Under the pieces are notes generated by a model. The model saw only the letters and a list, made by a program, of their open reading frames with translations. It made no database searches and was not told the DNA's origin. From NCBI GenBank assembly GCA_028564705.1, contig JAPXFQ010000931.1, forward strand, positions 248,001 to 312,000: DNA of 64,000 nucleotides, written 5' to 3'. This DNA comes from Apricaphanius iberus (Eukaryota > Chordata > Actinopteri > Cyprinodontiformes > Aphaniidae). The stretch's first letter is position 1. Every line of letters starts with the position of its first letter. Positions 45,765 to 57,360 of this stretch are shown here, piece by piece. The position numbers and the translations under genes were made by a program.

Positions 45765-48387
45765 CTTTTAACAAAACGGTTTAGCTGTTTCAACAATAAA
45801 ACTTCCAGTAACAATTTTTTAGATTTATTTTTCTTCTTAATAGGTTGGAAATAATCATTTTTCCCTGTTATGTAGGTTTTATGTTTTTCTTTATGCTAAA
45901 ACCAAAAAGTAAAAATAAAATGATGGTTCTATATAAATTTGTGAACATTTTTCCACAGTGGATAATCATTAAAAAAGTACAAGTTGTCTTTTTTCAAAAC
46001 TTCATGTAATATTAGCGACTCTGAACAAGTTTTATTTATATGGACTGAGGGACAAAAATGGCTCTTAGGGCTGCTCCAAATAAATTAGATTAAAGCGGAC
46101 ATATGATATAGCAACAAGGTGAGTGGGCGTGGCCTGCAGCTTCTAATTTGCATAAAAGTGACAGAGAGAAATGGATTGAAATAGACAAGATTTGAGCTGG
46201 TGAGATCCCTTTTTCTAACAGGGATATTGCGCAAAAAACTTTATTAACATGTTTTGTACAGACAATAGACATATTATAACTCGTTTTAAAAGAGGTGACT
46301 AAACAGCGTTCCAGTTAACGTTGTTGGATTAGTCAGGATCCCAACGTGTCGAGACCCGGGTAGCTGTAGAACCTCTTACAAAAATCGTTTTAATGTGTAC
46401 TTTAAACACCGTTCATTTAGTTAAGATTAAAGTTGCAGGCTCTACATTCTTACTAGTGTGTCTAGTAAAATAGATTTTTTTCCAACACAGCTGCTACTGT
46501 TGATGTGAGGAGAAGACATATCGAAAGTCAAAGTGGGAAGCAAAGAAAAGAGAATATCAGATGCCCGACTTGAGAGGGCGTTCCGGTTGATTTTTCCCAC
46601 TCGGAAGTCGGAATTTCCAGCATAAACGAAGCGCAACCGTATGTCCCCTTTAAAGGTTGCGGTCTTAATGGTTCCAAATGTTAAAAAGCTCACGGGGTGT
46701 GAATACTTTTTCAAGGCGCTATATGGAGACTGGAATGTGGGGATAATTAATTTGTATCATGTAAAGCTCTCCAAACGTTTACTTTTAACCTACATATCTA
46801 TGGTAACCAAACATGCCAACTCCCATTCTGGAATGGAAACAACCAGGATCTATTTTTACCTCCTTTTTGCTCCTTGGATGCTTTTGTTTGGCCCATTTAC
46901 AGACTGACTTCTCTATTAACTGACCTGATGCCAAACACCCTCCACTCACCCCAGCCCTGACCGGCTCCCCGTTCAATCCCCCCTCCATTCAGCCTCAAAT
47001 ATTCACACGGCTGCGGAATCGGAGACGTATCTAACCGTAATCCGTTTGGCCCCGGGTGATCGGCGGGTCGAGGTGAAGCCCGCGTGGATCCATTTGGGAG
47101 TCGCTGCAGCATGTCGCGTTGCCGTATAAAGCACGGGTGACTCGTTGAGCTTCTCTCTGCCTGGCTCGTCTGTTTTATGCTGGGATCTGTTTTCAGTCTC
47201 AGACGGCTCCGGAAACTTGGCCGGACTTTTACTTGCTCTTACAAAACGCTTGAAGTTAAACAGTATCTTCATCTCCAGCCTGCTGCTCTGTGTCAGATCG
47301 TCTGCCTGTGCATTTTCTAAAACTTGAAGTCCTTTTCTCACCACACATAGACATATATAAAAGATCACTCTGAAAAAGTGCTGGTTAGAAGTTTAAACTC
47401 ACAATTGGCAGGAATTGAATTGATTTTGTCCTTTTATTGATGCATGTTAACCGTTCTTAAATATACAGACATCATTTTAAGATGTGCTTTAAACACCACA
47501 GAGTTGCAGGCTGTACGCTCTTACTAGTGTGTCTAGTAAAATAGACATTAAATATAAAAGAAATCACAATAAAAAACAAGATTAAGAAGCACAGCAGGGA
47601 ATTTACAGCGGCTTTACGCTATTCCCAGTATGAACTTTTTCGATTTTTGTCTCAGTTAGACTATTTCTCGTGGCTGTTTAGATATTCTTGAGGCTCCGCT
47701 GAAACACTGGAGACGGGAATAAACGCCGCGTCGGTCAAAGCTTTAAAATGCAGGAACATCTCTCCAAACGATCAGAAGAAGTGAAGACGAACTGAAGGAG
47801 CTATCGCTTCAGCAGGATGAAATCCCCCAGCATGCACCTCTTTGTAACGACGCGCTCCAAAGCCCTAGTTGTTTTGCTTCCAGTAGTTAAGGAAGGCTAG
47901 GAATAAAATTTTGATTGACTCCAACTTTATGTTTTTAGGAATTAGCGGACTAAAACCCGGGAAACTAACCAGTTTTTAAAACTGGGTCAAATATCGAGCT
48001 AGAATTATGCCGGATGCTTCTTTCTAGCCTTGAATTAAAACATTATGATGAGGCTCCCATTGCTAATTATCTTTTAACCGGTTTACTTGGTTTGAAAGTA
48101 ATGTTGGACACTGTTTAGATTAGAGGAAATCCACAATAAACTCAAACTTTTAAACTCATCCTTTGAGTTCAAACGTGTTAGTAAATTCTTAGAATATCCT
48201 CCATGTTAGTGCAAACCTCTGAGCGCTACATCAGTGTGTTCTACAAACTGTGCAAAGGTTTACCCAGGTAGTTCACCAGGATCCAGTCTTCTTCCTCCTC
48301 TTCGTCTTTGCAGTCCCCCGACCGGCTGCGTCGGCTCAGCTCTTCCCCGTCGTTTCCGAACAGAGTGCTGGCGAACCTCTGGAACAT
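39466..48387 (-). CDS. tp53inp1: Tumor protein p53-inducible nuclear protein 1
   Basis: Three coding exons on the minus strand: 48387-48264 (ATG 48387-48385), 41462-40964 and 39688-39466 (stop TGA 39468-39466). Intron phases 1 and 2 join cleanly, giving about 281 residues (human 240). The protein shuttles between nucleus and autophagosomes and promotes p53-dependent arrest, apoptosis and autophagy. Visible: N-terminus MFQRF; LC3-interacting region DWILV at residues 34-38; the family signature EESWFITPPPCFT at about 124-136; ENLLIEHPSMSVYA at about 149-162; and a basic, Arg/Leu-rich C-terminus (LSRKALRRLNLL). Exon 2 carries an expanded Asp/Glu run (GGAEDDEDADEEEDG) that accounts for some of the extra length. 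tp53inp2 is the alternative, but adjacency to ccne2 favours tp53inp1. Confidence 0.94.
40366..40807 (-). mobile_element. Inverse copy of the 18672-19115 element
   Basis: It runs from AAGCCTAGTTTATGCTTCTG to TTCTATCGTTCATTGCTCCT, the reverse complement of the other copy. It shares GCTCTACAGTCGCTGTAATC and the donor-like end (GTACGT here, GTAAGT there). It lies in the second tp53inp1 intron (between exons 2 and 3). Confidence 0.65.
41688..41886 (+). pseudogene. Acidic exon-like open frame, possibly from a piggyBac-type transposon
   Basis: An open frame with an acidic serine-rich segment (DSGVSDQDQSESESEISDE) ends at a donor-like GGTAGGTAAG. It lies inside the tp53inp1 intron on the opposite strand. 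Acidic N-termini are common in piggyBac transposases, and TTAACCCT occurs at 42529-42536, but no catalytic region was seen. Assignment is weak. Confidence 0.3.
42780..43318. other. Intronic sequence, opposed open frames without known domains
   Basis: Open frames on both strands (85 codons plus, 111 codons minus) overlap the same bases. Neither has a recognised domain or convincing splice context. It may be part of a repeat, but no second copy was found in the window. Confidence 0.3.
43321..43684. mobile_element. Tc1/mariner-type miniature element
   Basis: Inverted ends CACTGCAAAAACTGT (left) and ACAGGTTTTGCAGTG (right) extend to a matching inner block (CAATCTTGTTTCCAG and its inverse CTGGAAACAAGATTG), about 50 bp in all. 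TA flanks both sides (43319-43320 and 43685-43686). The 364-bp element is non-coding and sits in the first coding intron of tp53inp1. Confidence 0.85.
45380..45620 (+). pseudogene. Tc1-like transposon fragment
   Basis: CCCACAGCATGATGCTGCCA and the downstream TTATTAAAGGTGCATGCC are familiar from the 3' part of a fish Tc1-like transposase and its UTR. A related terminus (GGGTGTGAATACTTTTTCAA) is at 46696-46715. Fragmentary and non-functional. Confidence 0.5.
45689..45763. repeat. (TA)n microsatellite, interrupted
   Basis: TA runs with TTATC interruptions, then a pure run from about 45726 to 45763. Confidence 0.9.
46384..46475 (+). repeat. Direct repeat, copy 1 (partner 47459-47550)
   Basis: The words TGTGTACTTTAAACACC, GTTGCAGGCT, CTTACTAGTGTGTCTAGTAA and AATAGA recur in order at 47459-47550, 1.1 kb away. 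Not identified. Confidence 0.65.
47459..47550 (+). repeat. Direct repeat, copy 2
   Basis: Shares GTGCTTTAAACACC, AGTTGCAGGCTGTAC and CTTACTAGTGTGTCTAGTAA with 46384-46475. The 1-kb separation between copies includes Tc1-like terminus text. Confidence 0.65.
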
Positions 48388-48399
48388 CCCGGGATGTTC
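48382..48399. promoter_or_regulatory. 18-bp perfect palindrome across the tp53inp1 start codon
   Basis: GAACATCCCGGGATGTTC is its own reverse complement and includes the ATG of the minus-strand gene. Each half loosely resembles a p53 half-site but breaks the CWWG core, so a regulatory role is not established. Confidence 0.5.
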
Positions 48400-49018
48400 T
48401 GCAGGCGCGTGAGGCTGAGGGAGGAGCGCGGCTCTGGGCGACGGCGGGGGGGCGGGACGGTCTTTTTGGTCATCAGCTGTGGCGCGCACAGCGGGTCGAA
48501 GGCTCCAGAAAGGTGCTAAAGTGCATCAACAGGGTGAGATCAGGGCTCATCTGGGGGCCAGCAGGGACATGCTGGACAACGTCGAGTGCAACAGTAAAAG
48601 GAAGAGCCCTGAAAAAAAAACAAAAGACAGGATGAAAATTAGAATTAGCGAACATAATTTATGTTTATTAAAAAAGGTTGCAACAGATTAACCTAAATCT
48701 GATGCAGAATCCTGAATAGAAACGACGACTGAGAGGTTTTTGTTTGCACATTAAATATGGGTCAGATGGAGATTATGAGAGCAAATACTCCATGCAGCTT
48801 GCCTAGTTTTATTAAGTTATTAGTACTCCTGTCAAGCTCAGCACACACTGCAAATACTGTAAACACTCTTGAGTCGTAAAGCCAGTCAGTGTTTTCCTCG
48901 TCACAAAACGTTCTGATGATGTAGACGTTTTTCTTCGTCCATGACTGTTTTTGGTCCATGTCAGCAGTACCAAGATACAGATCTGCTGAGAATTCATTTT
49001 CTAGGACCATATTTTTTA

Positions 49019-49367
49019 CGTATGGAGGTCTGATGCTGCCAAAATGGAAGATAAATAAATAAAGAAATGGGGAAATAATTAAACAAAAAATAAATAAATA
49101 AAACTTGGAGTAATTGAATAAATATGAGAGAATGAAACTGAAAATAAATATGTAAAAAAATACACCTGGAAATAAATGAATAAATAAATCCATCAATAAA
49201 TGTGGGAATAAAATTAAGAACTGAATAAATAAATAGAAAAAATAAATAAATATATACATAGATAGGTAAATAAAAAGACAAACATATATTTCCACATTTA
49301 TACGTTTCCTAATTTCCAAATGTATTTATTTGTTTATTTTCAATTTTGGCAGGAACCATCCTCCATA
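49019..49367. mobile_element. Miniature element with (AAAT)-rich core
   Basis: The left end TATGGAGGTCTGATGCTGCC is the inverse, with a few changes, of the right end GGCAGGAACCATCCTCCATA. Both ends reach TA, suggesting Tc1/mariner mobilisation. The core is an imperfect AAATAAATAAAT field, which creates a long Phe/Ile/Leu-rich minus-strand open frame (48762-49319) that is an artefact. Confidence 0.7.
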
Positions 49368-50006
49368 CATATCAGCGTTAACTTTTGTCATCTGTAGTCT
49401 GACTAAACATTTACAGATTCTGGCTTCATTTGGGCAAAATCAAGAATAAAACCACACAAACAAAGACTCTATTTGCTTGCTGGTTACTATTTGCCATCTG
49501 ATGAGCGCAAATCAGGCCGTGAAGTGCATCAGCATGTATGTGCCGTCTGAGCAGATGGATGTGAGCGACAGCTGGGGAAATATCTGATGGAAGCAAACAC
49601 AGAGGATCCCCTCTGTCTACGTCTTTTATAGTCGCTGGGACACACAGAGGCGCAGTGTCCTCAGAAGACACGCAGACACAGCTGGCTGGCAGCCTGAGCT
49701 CTGGACTTCATGTTAGGAAAGTAGACAAAATGAAAAGTGATCAGTGTAGCTGTGAAGCCGTGTCCCACTGCAGCTGCTGGAGTAATAACTCCCACTGGAG
49801 AAGTGTTGGTGAGTTTAACAGGACAATGCTGCAGCTGCCCTTTTAACACAGGATTTTCTCTCAGTTTGCGGTTTTTAGCCCCCCACCAACATAGATCTTT
49901 TGTCTGTCTAGAGATTTTCTATTATAGATAGACAGATACATAGTTATCTATTATGAGCTTTATAAATACATAAATTAATACATTTAAAAATATAATTGGG
50001 AAAATG

Positions 50007-50410
50007 TAGGGATGTAAGATTGACACCCCAATATATCATGTTTTATGTGACGATATTGTATCGACATTCAAAAGCAACATATCCCCCAAAAAATTAAGAA
50101 TATGAAGAGAACCATTAATAACAGTAATATTGTTGTAAAATTAAAAGTATGACTTTTAGTTGGTGTCTGTTTTCACCTTCTTCATTCCAGTGGATCAACT
50201 AGCTCTAGTAATAAAACTGGATGTGTTACGGATAAAACAGTCTTGAGTTTTCAGAACGGCGACAGTTTTTCTCCAGTTAAATTCAGTATTAAAAATCCCA
50301 ATGTATACGGCTTACTCAAAGTATTGCAATGTATCGCGATATATTGCATCACCCGCCCCCGTATGGTGATACCCATTCTATCGCCAGATTCTTGGCGATA
50401 CACATCCCTA
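50007..50410. mobile_element. hAT-like miniature element, CGATA-rich
   Basis: Inverted ends TAGGGATGTA and TACACATCCCTA enclose 0.4 kb with internal GACGATATTGTATCG and TATCGCGATATATTGCATC blocks. Flanks GAAAATG and GAAATGA are similar but not a clean 8-bp duplication. It lies in the 5' tp53inp1 intron. Confidence 0.65.
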
Positions 50411-52167
50411 GAAATGAATAAATAATATTGGCAGTAAATGAATAAATGTGATGAAATTTATTTAAAATCTACACATAATATAGATGGAAATCAATAGAGC
50501 AAATTATGATGTATTTTGGGATTGTTTTTACATTCATTTGCTAATTTATTTACTCATTTCCAATGGATTTATTTACTTATATGTATTTCCACATTTATTG
50601 CATTTTTTTGCAGGATCATAAAGAATGCTCAATTGACAAGTTTATGCTGTTGAAATTCATAAAAAAAATAATATATTTATCAGTGTAAAACAGACTCGAG
50701 AGTTTTCCCAATTTTCTGTCTCATAAGATCAATGAAAACGGTAAAATCAATAATAATAAAAAAACCGTTTTGGATGCGAATAGTCTAGAGTACGAGTTGT
50801 ACTTGAATGCATCATGAGTTTCTCTCAGCTGTTTAAACACCAGAGGATACTCTAGGAAAGCGTTTCATGCGGTGGTGCGTTAAAAGCCTTCCCTGCGTAG
50901 TCGGATTTCCCAGCTATCCACCTGGCATTGATCAAACGAGGAACACTCGAACGTGCCCTTCATTTCAAGAACAACCAGTTGACGAACGGCGAGCAAACAA
51001 AGGTTTTAAAGCAGTCGCCATCTTCCAACAGCAGGCTGATAATCCTCTCCTGCACCTGTTTCACTACCTGAACGCATCCTGCCTGAAAGCAGCCGGATAT
51101 TAATGTCAAACTAGTGAAAATAAATCCCAACTAATTGACTGCAACCACCATACAAGGATAGCGCCCCCTACTTTAGTCTTTTACTGATACTTTTTCAAAA
51201 ACTGTTTTACTGGCTTATATCCTGGTTACCTTCATTACAGCTGACCATTATTTATTCATAATATGCAGATGGAGGCTCAAATCTATCAGTCTGATACATT
51301 AGGATGCAGGGATTAGGAATGAACCACAATGGATGTCCTATAATCAGGGATAAAGTGGGGGATAAAACACAGATTAGGCATGTTTTAGTTACAAACATGG
51401 GTTTATAGCCTGCAGAGCGCTTCAACACAGCCAAAATCAAACTGGAAATACTATATAAATGTTCTTGTTACTACTATTAAATGCTTTATGAGCATGTATC
51501 TTAATAGCATAGGCTATAGGAATATTAACAAAATCTATAAATAGCTCCATTATTCTTGCAAAACTACAACAGACGGTTAAAAAAAATGTCCCATCCGAAT
51601 CAGCCACACACACAAAAAAAGCAAATAAGGAACATTTTACATAGTGGATGTTTATTATTACTGTTGCAAAAACAAATCGGCTCCCAGTTTCTGCTAATTT
51701 GATTTGTCAAAGAGTCTGCAGGGGGAAAATAAACTGGCCGAGATAATGAGGAGCAGCAGCAGGCTCTGTTAGACGCTTTTTCATGATTAAACAAGAGGAG
51801 GGGGAGGAGGAGATTGTAATTCTACACTCGCAGGGTTGGACCGCCTGGTAAAAACTTTGTTATCTTAAGAATCATATAATGAAATGTTTTCCCAAAACAC
51901 ACAAACCAGCAAATACCGGCATTACAAATTATTCAAAAGTAATTTTTAGCAGGAAAATATCGCTTCAAGTGCTGATCAGGACAGTGATCGGTTAGGTATA
52001 AAAACCTTTCAACAAATGCATAAAACAAGTCGGCAAACAGTTTCATCGGATAAACTGGTAAAGCGAGACGTTTATCTACAAGTATGCACATGAAAATACG
52101 ATTTATAATTATAAAAACAAGGCAGCAGAGTCGTTCATGTTCGCGGGGAGGAAAACAAAGAACCCAC

Positions 52168-52400
52168 CTGCGACAGAAGGAGATGTAAACGACGGTTAAA
52201 AACAAACCCCCAAAAAAAATCCTTAAAACGGAGGTAGATTCGTTACTTTTCGAAAAATAGAAAAAGTTGAGGTTTCTTCGCGGAAGAAATAAGATATAAA
52301 AATGTTTAATTTACGGGCTGTACATATGGGGAGTCACAGTGAGCTCGATCGTCTTTTTCTCCTTTTCAGTCCCGTTTCCTCCTCTGTCTCGGTTCTTTTG
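52168..52400 (-). other. tp53inp1: Candidate tp53inp1 non-coding first exon
   Basis: A strong donor (CAG|GTGGGT on the minus strand, exon end 52168) lies just downstream of a promoter-like block. It could splice to an acceptor CTGCAG about 12 bases before the ATG (near 48400). The transcription start near 52400 is a guess. Confidence 0.4.
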
Positions 52401-52515
52401 TTGTTGTTGTGGAGCTCTAACAGCTGATCGGCGTGACGTCACCAGGGACGGCCTATCACGGGGGCAGGGCCCGGAGGTAGGCAGCCAATCAGGACTGTCG
52501 CTAACCCACGTGACC
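52400..52515 (-). promoter_or_regulatory. Candidate tp53inp1 promoter: CRE, CCAAT, E-box
   Basis: Within about 100 bp are GTGACGTCAC (52432-52441, a full palindromic CRE), a CCAAT box (52485-52489, ATTGG on the minus strand) and CCACGTGA (52507-52514, E-box). The block is G/C-rich. The order suits minus-strand transcription toward tp53inp1, but orientation is inferred. Confidence 0.5.
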
Positions 52516-52519
52516 TCCC

Positions 52520-55500
52520 CTCCTTTCCTTCATCCTTTACAGGACATGACTGGGCAAAGAGCTCAGCTTAACTGGGCTGAAAATGTTGGTTTCCCTCCCT
52601 AAAACAGGCAAATGTTACATAAACAGACCTGTATCCGGGTCAGGCTGCAGAGTTTCCTGTTTTATTAGCATCCACCCAACATATTAACCTCTTTTTGCTG
52701 CTCGCACCATAACACAGCCTTACAGTTTGCATAAAAGAAGTGTATATCCTACATTTCTACTGAACCAATTATCCTAAAAAAGGATGTCAAACCTCCAAAG
52801 ATGCGAAAAGCTCTGGAGAAGTTTAAAGCAGTCCTTTTTGACGTGAACTCTACAAAGGTGGCCTTTAAGGGAGGATGGCGCTAAAAAAGCCAGAGTTGAA
52901 GGAAAGCTTCAAGAAGTGCTGTCTGCTATTTGGTACAGGAAGCATGTGTAGGAAGGAGCTTTTGGCCTATATGCGACACCTTGAACGTACCATCTCCATG
53001 GTTTGTGACAGCAGTGGATGTATCTTGCTGTGGGAACGGGGGGCCATTTACGGCCCTTGGACTGATTTTGTACAGCCGCTGACCACCATTTAAGATGGTT
53101 ACATTCTGCAATTTGCACCACAACAGAAAGACTGATGCTGATGAAGACTTTCTTTTCTAAGGACATCATTTTTGGTGACGCATTAAATGGATTAGAAAAT
53201 GATCCCTGGCACAAAACTAATTATTCATGTTTTAACAGTCATGTTTTTTTTTGTGCTTTCTATTAATTTCATCGCATAAACGGCTAACGCAAAACCAGAC
53301 GTAGAGACAACCAAATATAGCTAAAAATTTTATATTTTCTGGTCACCCAAAGCCTGTTCATTCCACTGATGAAAAAACAAACTGATTTTTGCTTTAAAAT
53401 TAGCCCCCTCTGAAATATTTTAAAATTATTTCTTTTAAAAAGGCAAATCTTAAAAGCCCTGTTTTGAATCTACATTACTTGCTCTACAAGAATTCATACT
53501 TTATGTGTTTCATTAAAATATTATGTTTAATTTATCGTTAAGCAGGTGAAAAAAAAGAAATTTTTATATAAAAAAATATATTTTTGTGGCCCCTGAGCAC
53601 TTTTGACTTGATGATTTTGGCCCATGTAAAAAAAACTTTTGGACATTTCTGCTTTATCTTGAACATCGTCTTCGTTATCACCTGAACGCAGTGCAAAAAT
53701 AACAGAGGAAGATTTAAAGACTAAAATAATGGCAGCCATACATGGTTTACTATACAGTATATTGAAAAAGATTGTACTCAAATGTTCCCACGGTATCGCC
53801 AAGCTGATGCGAAAAAGAATAAAACATGCTTAAAATACATTTGGAAACAATAAATATTCAACAAGTCACCCAGTAAACTTGCAAAAGCTTGGGAAGTTAT
53901 TAAAGTCGGCCAGCAATCTTTTAGCAAGCCAAAGCTAGCGTCAGCTACGTGCTAATTCCAACAAAAGCAGTTCCACATGTCCAAGTTTATATCCGAGCAA
54001 TGCAAATGCAACTTCGAGTGTGCCGACATCTTAAAATGGCTGAGTCAAAGTCCAGGCCTGATAGAGAATCTGTAAGAAAAATTGACAAATGATGTTCACA
54101 GATGTTGTCTGCCCAATCTGACTGAGTTTTGAGGATTTTCTGGAGAAGAACAGGCAGAAATTTCTGGTTAGATATGAAAAAGTGGTTAAGAAAAGCTTCC
54201 TGTACTTTGTGGTTCCACTCAGTTCTGACAAGGGGGGATGAATAGAAATCCAAGACACATCTGAACTGATTTTTTTAAAATGTATAATTTAAATCTTATT
54301 AAACCAGATTAAAAAAAACATATTTTTAATGGTGTATTTAACTTTTTTTTTTAGAGTCAGGATTGTGCTTTAGTGTTGCTTTGAACATCTCCTTTCAGCT
54401 GTGTGTATTTCTCTGGTGTATTTCTTCCCATGTTATTTGCCGCGATAGGGATACAGGTGTTCTGTTTTACACACGCAGTGTGAATTATTCTAGCTAACAA
54501 AACAGAAACTGCTGCGCCTGCAAAAAAAATAAAAATAAATCATCCATGTGGAAAAACATCCCAGAGTGTTGAGGCAGGGAAAGCTAGTTATGCTAAATTT
54601 TTCCATTGCTAAATAAGGAACACCTGTTCTGTTCTAACACCACAACACTGATAAGATGTGCCTTGCTGTTTATTTTCTTGGGTGTTAAAAAAAAACGTTT
54701 TCCAGGGTGTTATATCATCACAGTAAACATGTATCCAATCTTTTCATACACTTATGGCTGCAAAGGCTTAAATTAAAGACCTGAAAATCCCCCATAAGCA
54801 TTTTTGTCGTTAGGGCAAAGTTCACATTAAGCCCTATAAAAGGTGCTACGATTAGAAATAGCTTCTTCTTAAACACAGACGAGGCTGAGTACTTCAGTTG
54901 CATGTTAGAGTTTAACATGTTGGCCAAACATGGAGGGGCACAATGAACCCTTCTAATCCAAACTCTTAAACTTTATTTACCAACCAGAGTTTATCTTCTA
55001 ACTGCATGAACTTCGTTTCGGTCTCCAGTCTTCTTCCTGCCAACCTGGAGCCTGCCGCCTCTGATGGCCCGATAGCGGACCGGGCATCAGTCTGAGAAGG
55101 TCCGAAGGTACTGCTGATATCTGCCGTTTGCTGACGTCTGTCAGGCAATATGATACATTACTTATCAAAAACAAATTACACACGGAAGGTTTTCGTTCTC
55201 TATATGCGACCTACTGTCCTAAATTAACTCACTAAGACAGGGGATAAATAAACAGATCATAATTACATACTATATACTCCCTAACAAAGGAAAAATGAGG
55301 CGTATAATAGGGCTTATTACAATGATTTATCAAGTGTGTTGTCTGAAATCTATATGTCCCTCCAGACTGGCACATTTTGTGCCCGTGAGTCATAAAAGTT
55401 ATTGTTTAGAAACACCAAACTCTCAACCCACCCAACCCTTTGCCCCAGCTACCTGAAAAGGAACTAATCTGTCTGTAGAAATAGTTCCCGGTTATTGAAA

Positions 55501-57358
55501 TTGGACACCACCTTTCTTTAAAGTTCGACTAAACTTCTCAGGCTTAGGAATAACAAACTTAATATGTGCCTTTAAAACGAAGATAAAACCCTAAAGGTAC
55601 AAATTACTGGGAGAAATAAGATAATTTTTAATTTGAAGCTTGCAGGAGATTGGGTAATGATTTAGGTACTTTTATGATCCTTTTGTTCCCTGGGAAGTCT
55701 TACAATCCATGCAAAGTGTTTCTTTTCATCATTGTGTAATGAAATCATAACATTTCTTGTTCCCTTTAAGTTTTCTAATAATGTTCGGGTCACTGCATCT
55801 CCAGGAAATTTAAGTAAATCAATGTCCTGAGAAGATACAACTATCTGTGTCATGAGAAACAGAGCGTGCACAACAGAACCTCCATTCATCCGTCACAACG
55901 CAGAGTTTCGGACCTTCTTATGTAACATGGCTAATGTTTAATATCTGGGTTACACAACTCTGTTCTACATTGAGTCAACAACTCTGTGTTGATCTCACTG
56001 ATGAGTCATCGAGGGATGTTCTAAAGCAATATTTGCTTGTTATCGATACAAAATGCGCCAGCGAAAAATATTTACAGCCACCTCCTGAAATCAGCGTCCA
56101 TGATCCGAGGAGTCTTTGCTAAGATTTTCTAAAGTCGAAATGGTGAATGAATTACAGACTGAAGCGTATTTGAAAACTAAATCTGGGGTTTGTAACCTAA
56201 AAGTGACACACAAAAAAGATGTTGCTTTGGTTTAAGCAGAAACCCCCCCCCCAAAAAAATTAAAGTAAAAGAACCATCATGAACAGGTTCTAGGGTTCTT
56301 AAACGAACGGTATAAACCTGCTCATTTCCCGGGACTAACCTGAACCCAACTCATTTCCTTCCGTTTTGCAGGTATTAAATATCCATTCGTCTTATTACCG
56401 GATCACTGAAGATCCTTTTACATGATGGAAATAAGAATAGCGAAGAAAAAATATTAATTGTCCCTCAATGGAGAAATTCAGCTGTACCAGCAGCAAAGTG
56501 ACAGCCAATTCGAACCATACAGATTCACACAGAACAAAACAAATAATCAGGAAATAACAGGCTGTGCAGGAAGGACTAGAAATACAAAACTCTACAGTTG
56601 TAAAAGTAGCATACAGATAAATCTGCAATTGAATTGGACTATTTAAGAAATTAGCAAAACGTGGACAAAATAAAATAGATTATTTACAAGAGATGCAAAG
56701 AATAGTGCAAATAACCAAATTTTTGATTATATATTCCATAAGGATGGAGGAAGGATCTGCGATAACGCAACATTATGCACCTCAGAGGCAGCAGTGTGTC
56801 GCTGGAGCAGCTGATTTGGTCCTTTGTTCCTCATCGGACCTGTAAGATCTAGGGCACACCGTCGGCCTGCTGTTATCTCCTCCGACAGCTGATCGTTGCC
56901 ATAGAGACGAGAAGTCAGCCGAGGTTCAACGGCAGCAGTTCAGGTCGGCGCGCCGAGAGGGATATGGGCCCGGTTGGGAGAAACGCCCTGACCTTCGACA
57001 GCCCAGCTACAAATATACAAACACAGACCTTTGTACAATGGGACTCTTTCAATAATCACCTGTTTCTGGTTTTCGAAGCTGCAGAAATGAGAAAGTCCTT
57101 TTAGAACAGCAATCATTAGCATATGATAAGTTCAAGGTTGCATGTGAAAACCTGCATTCTGTGTGAGCGCTTCCATAAATGGCAGATTAAGTACAAGGTT
57201 TCGTTGTTGGTCAGTTTAAGTCGACGGCTAAAAAAAATAAATAAAATCAGTCATTTTCTTTCATTCATCAATTCTTATTTGTTTTTTATTTATTATTGAA
57301 TCCCAACAATCTGAAGAAAGAATCACATAGAGCAGATTCGTAAAATAAATGTAACAGT
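52520..57358. other. Upstream intergenic DNA without supported genes
   Basis: Only short open frames occur (up to about 100 codons), none with a recognised domain. AT-rich tracts dominate. A minus-strand frame at 55662-55889 and a plus-strand frame at 55934-56122 look non-random but have no splice context and no known homology to cite. Confidence 0.4.
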
Positions 57359-57360
57359 TA

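Noticed and set aside
48570..48590. Possible p53 half-site (GGACATGCTG) upstream of the tp53inp1 ATG
   Set aside because: A single imperfect half-site without a second half at suitable spacing is too weak to call.
48762..49319. 185-codon minus-strand frame rich in Phe, Ile, Leu and Tyr
   Set aside because: It reads through an AAATAAAT field inside a miniature element; the hydrophobic peptide reflects that repeat, not a membrane protein.
55662..55889. 75-codon minus-strand frame with a soluble-protein-like composition
   Set aside because: Interesting composition, but no splice sites, no homology that could be named, and length within chance expectation for 64 kb.
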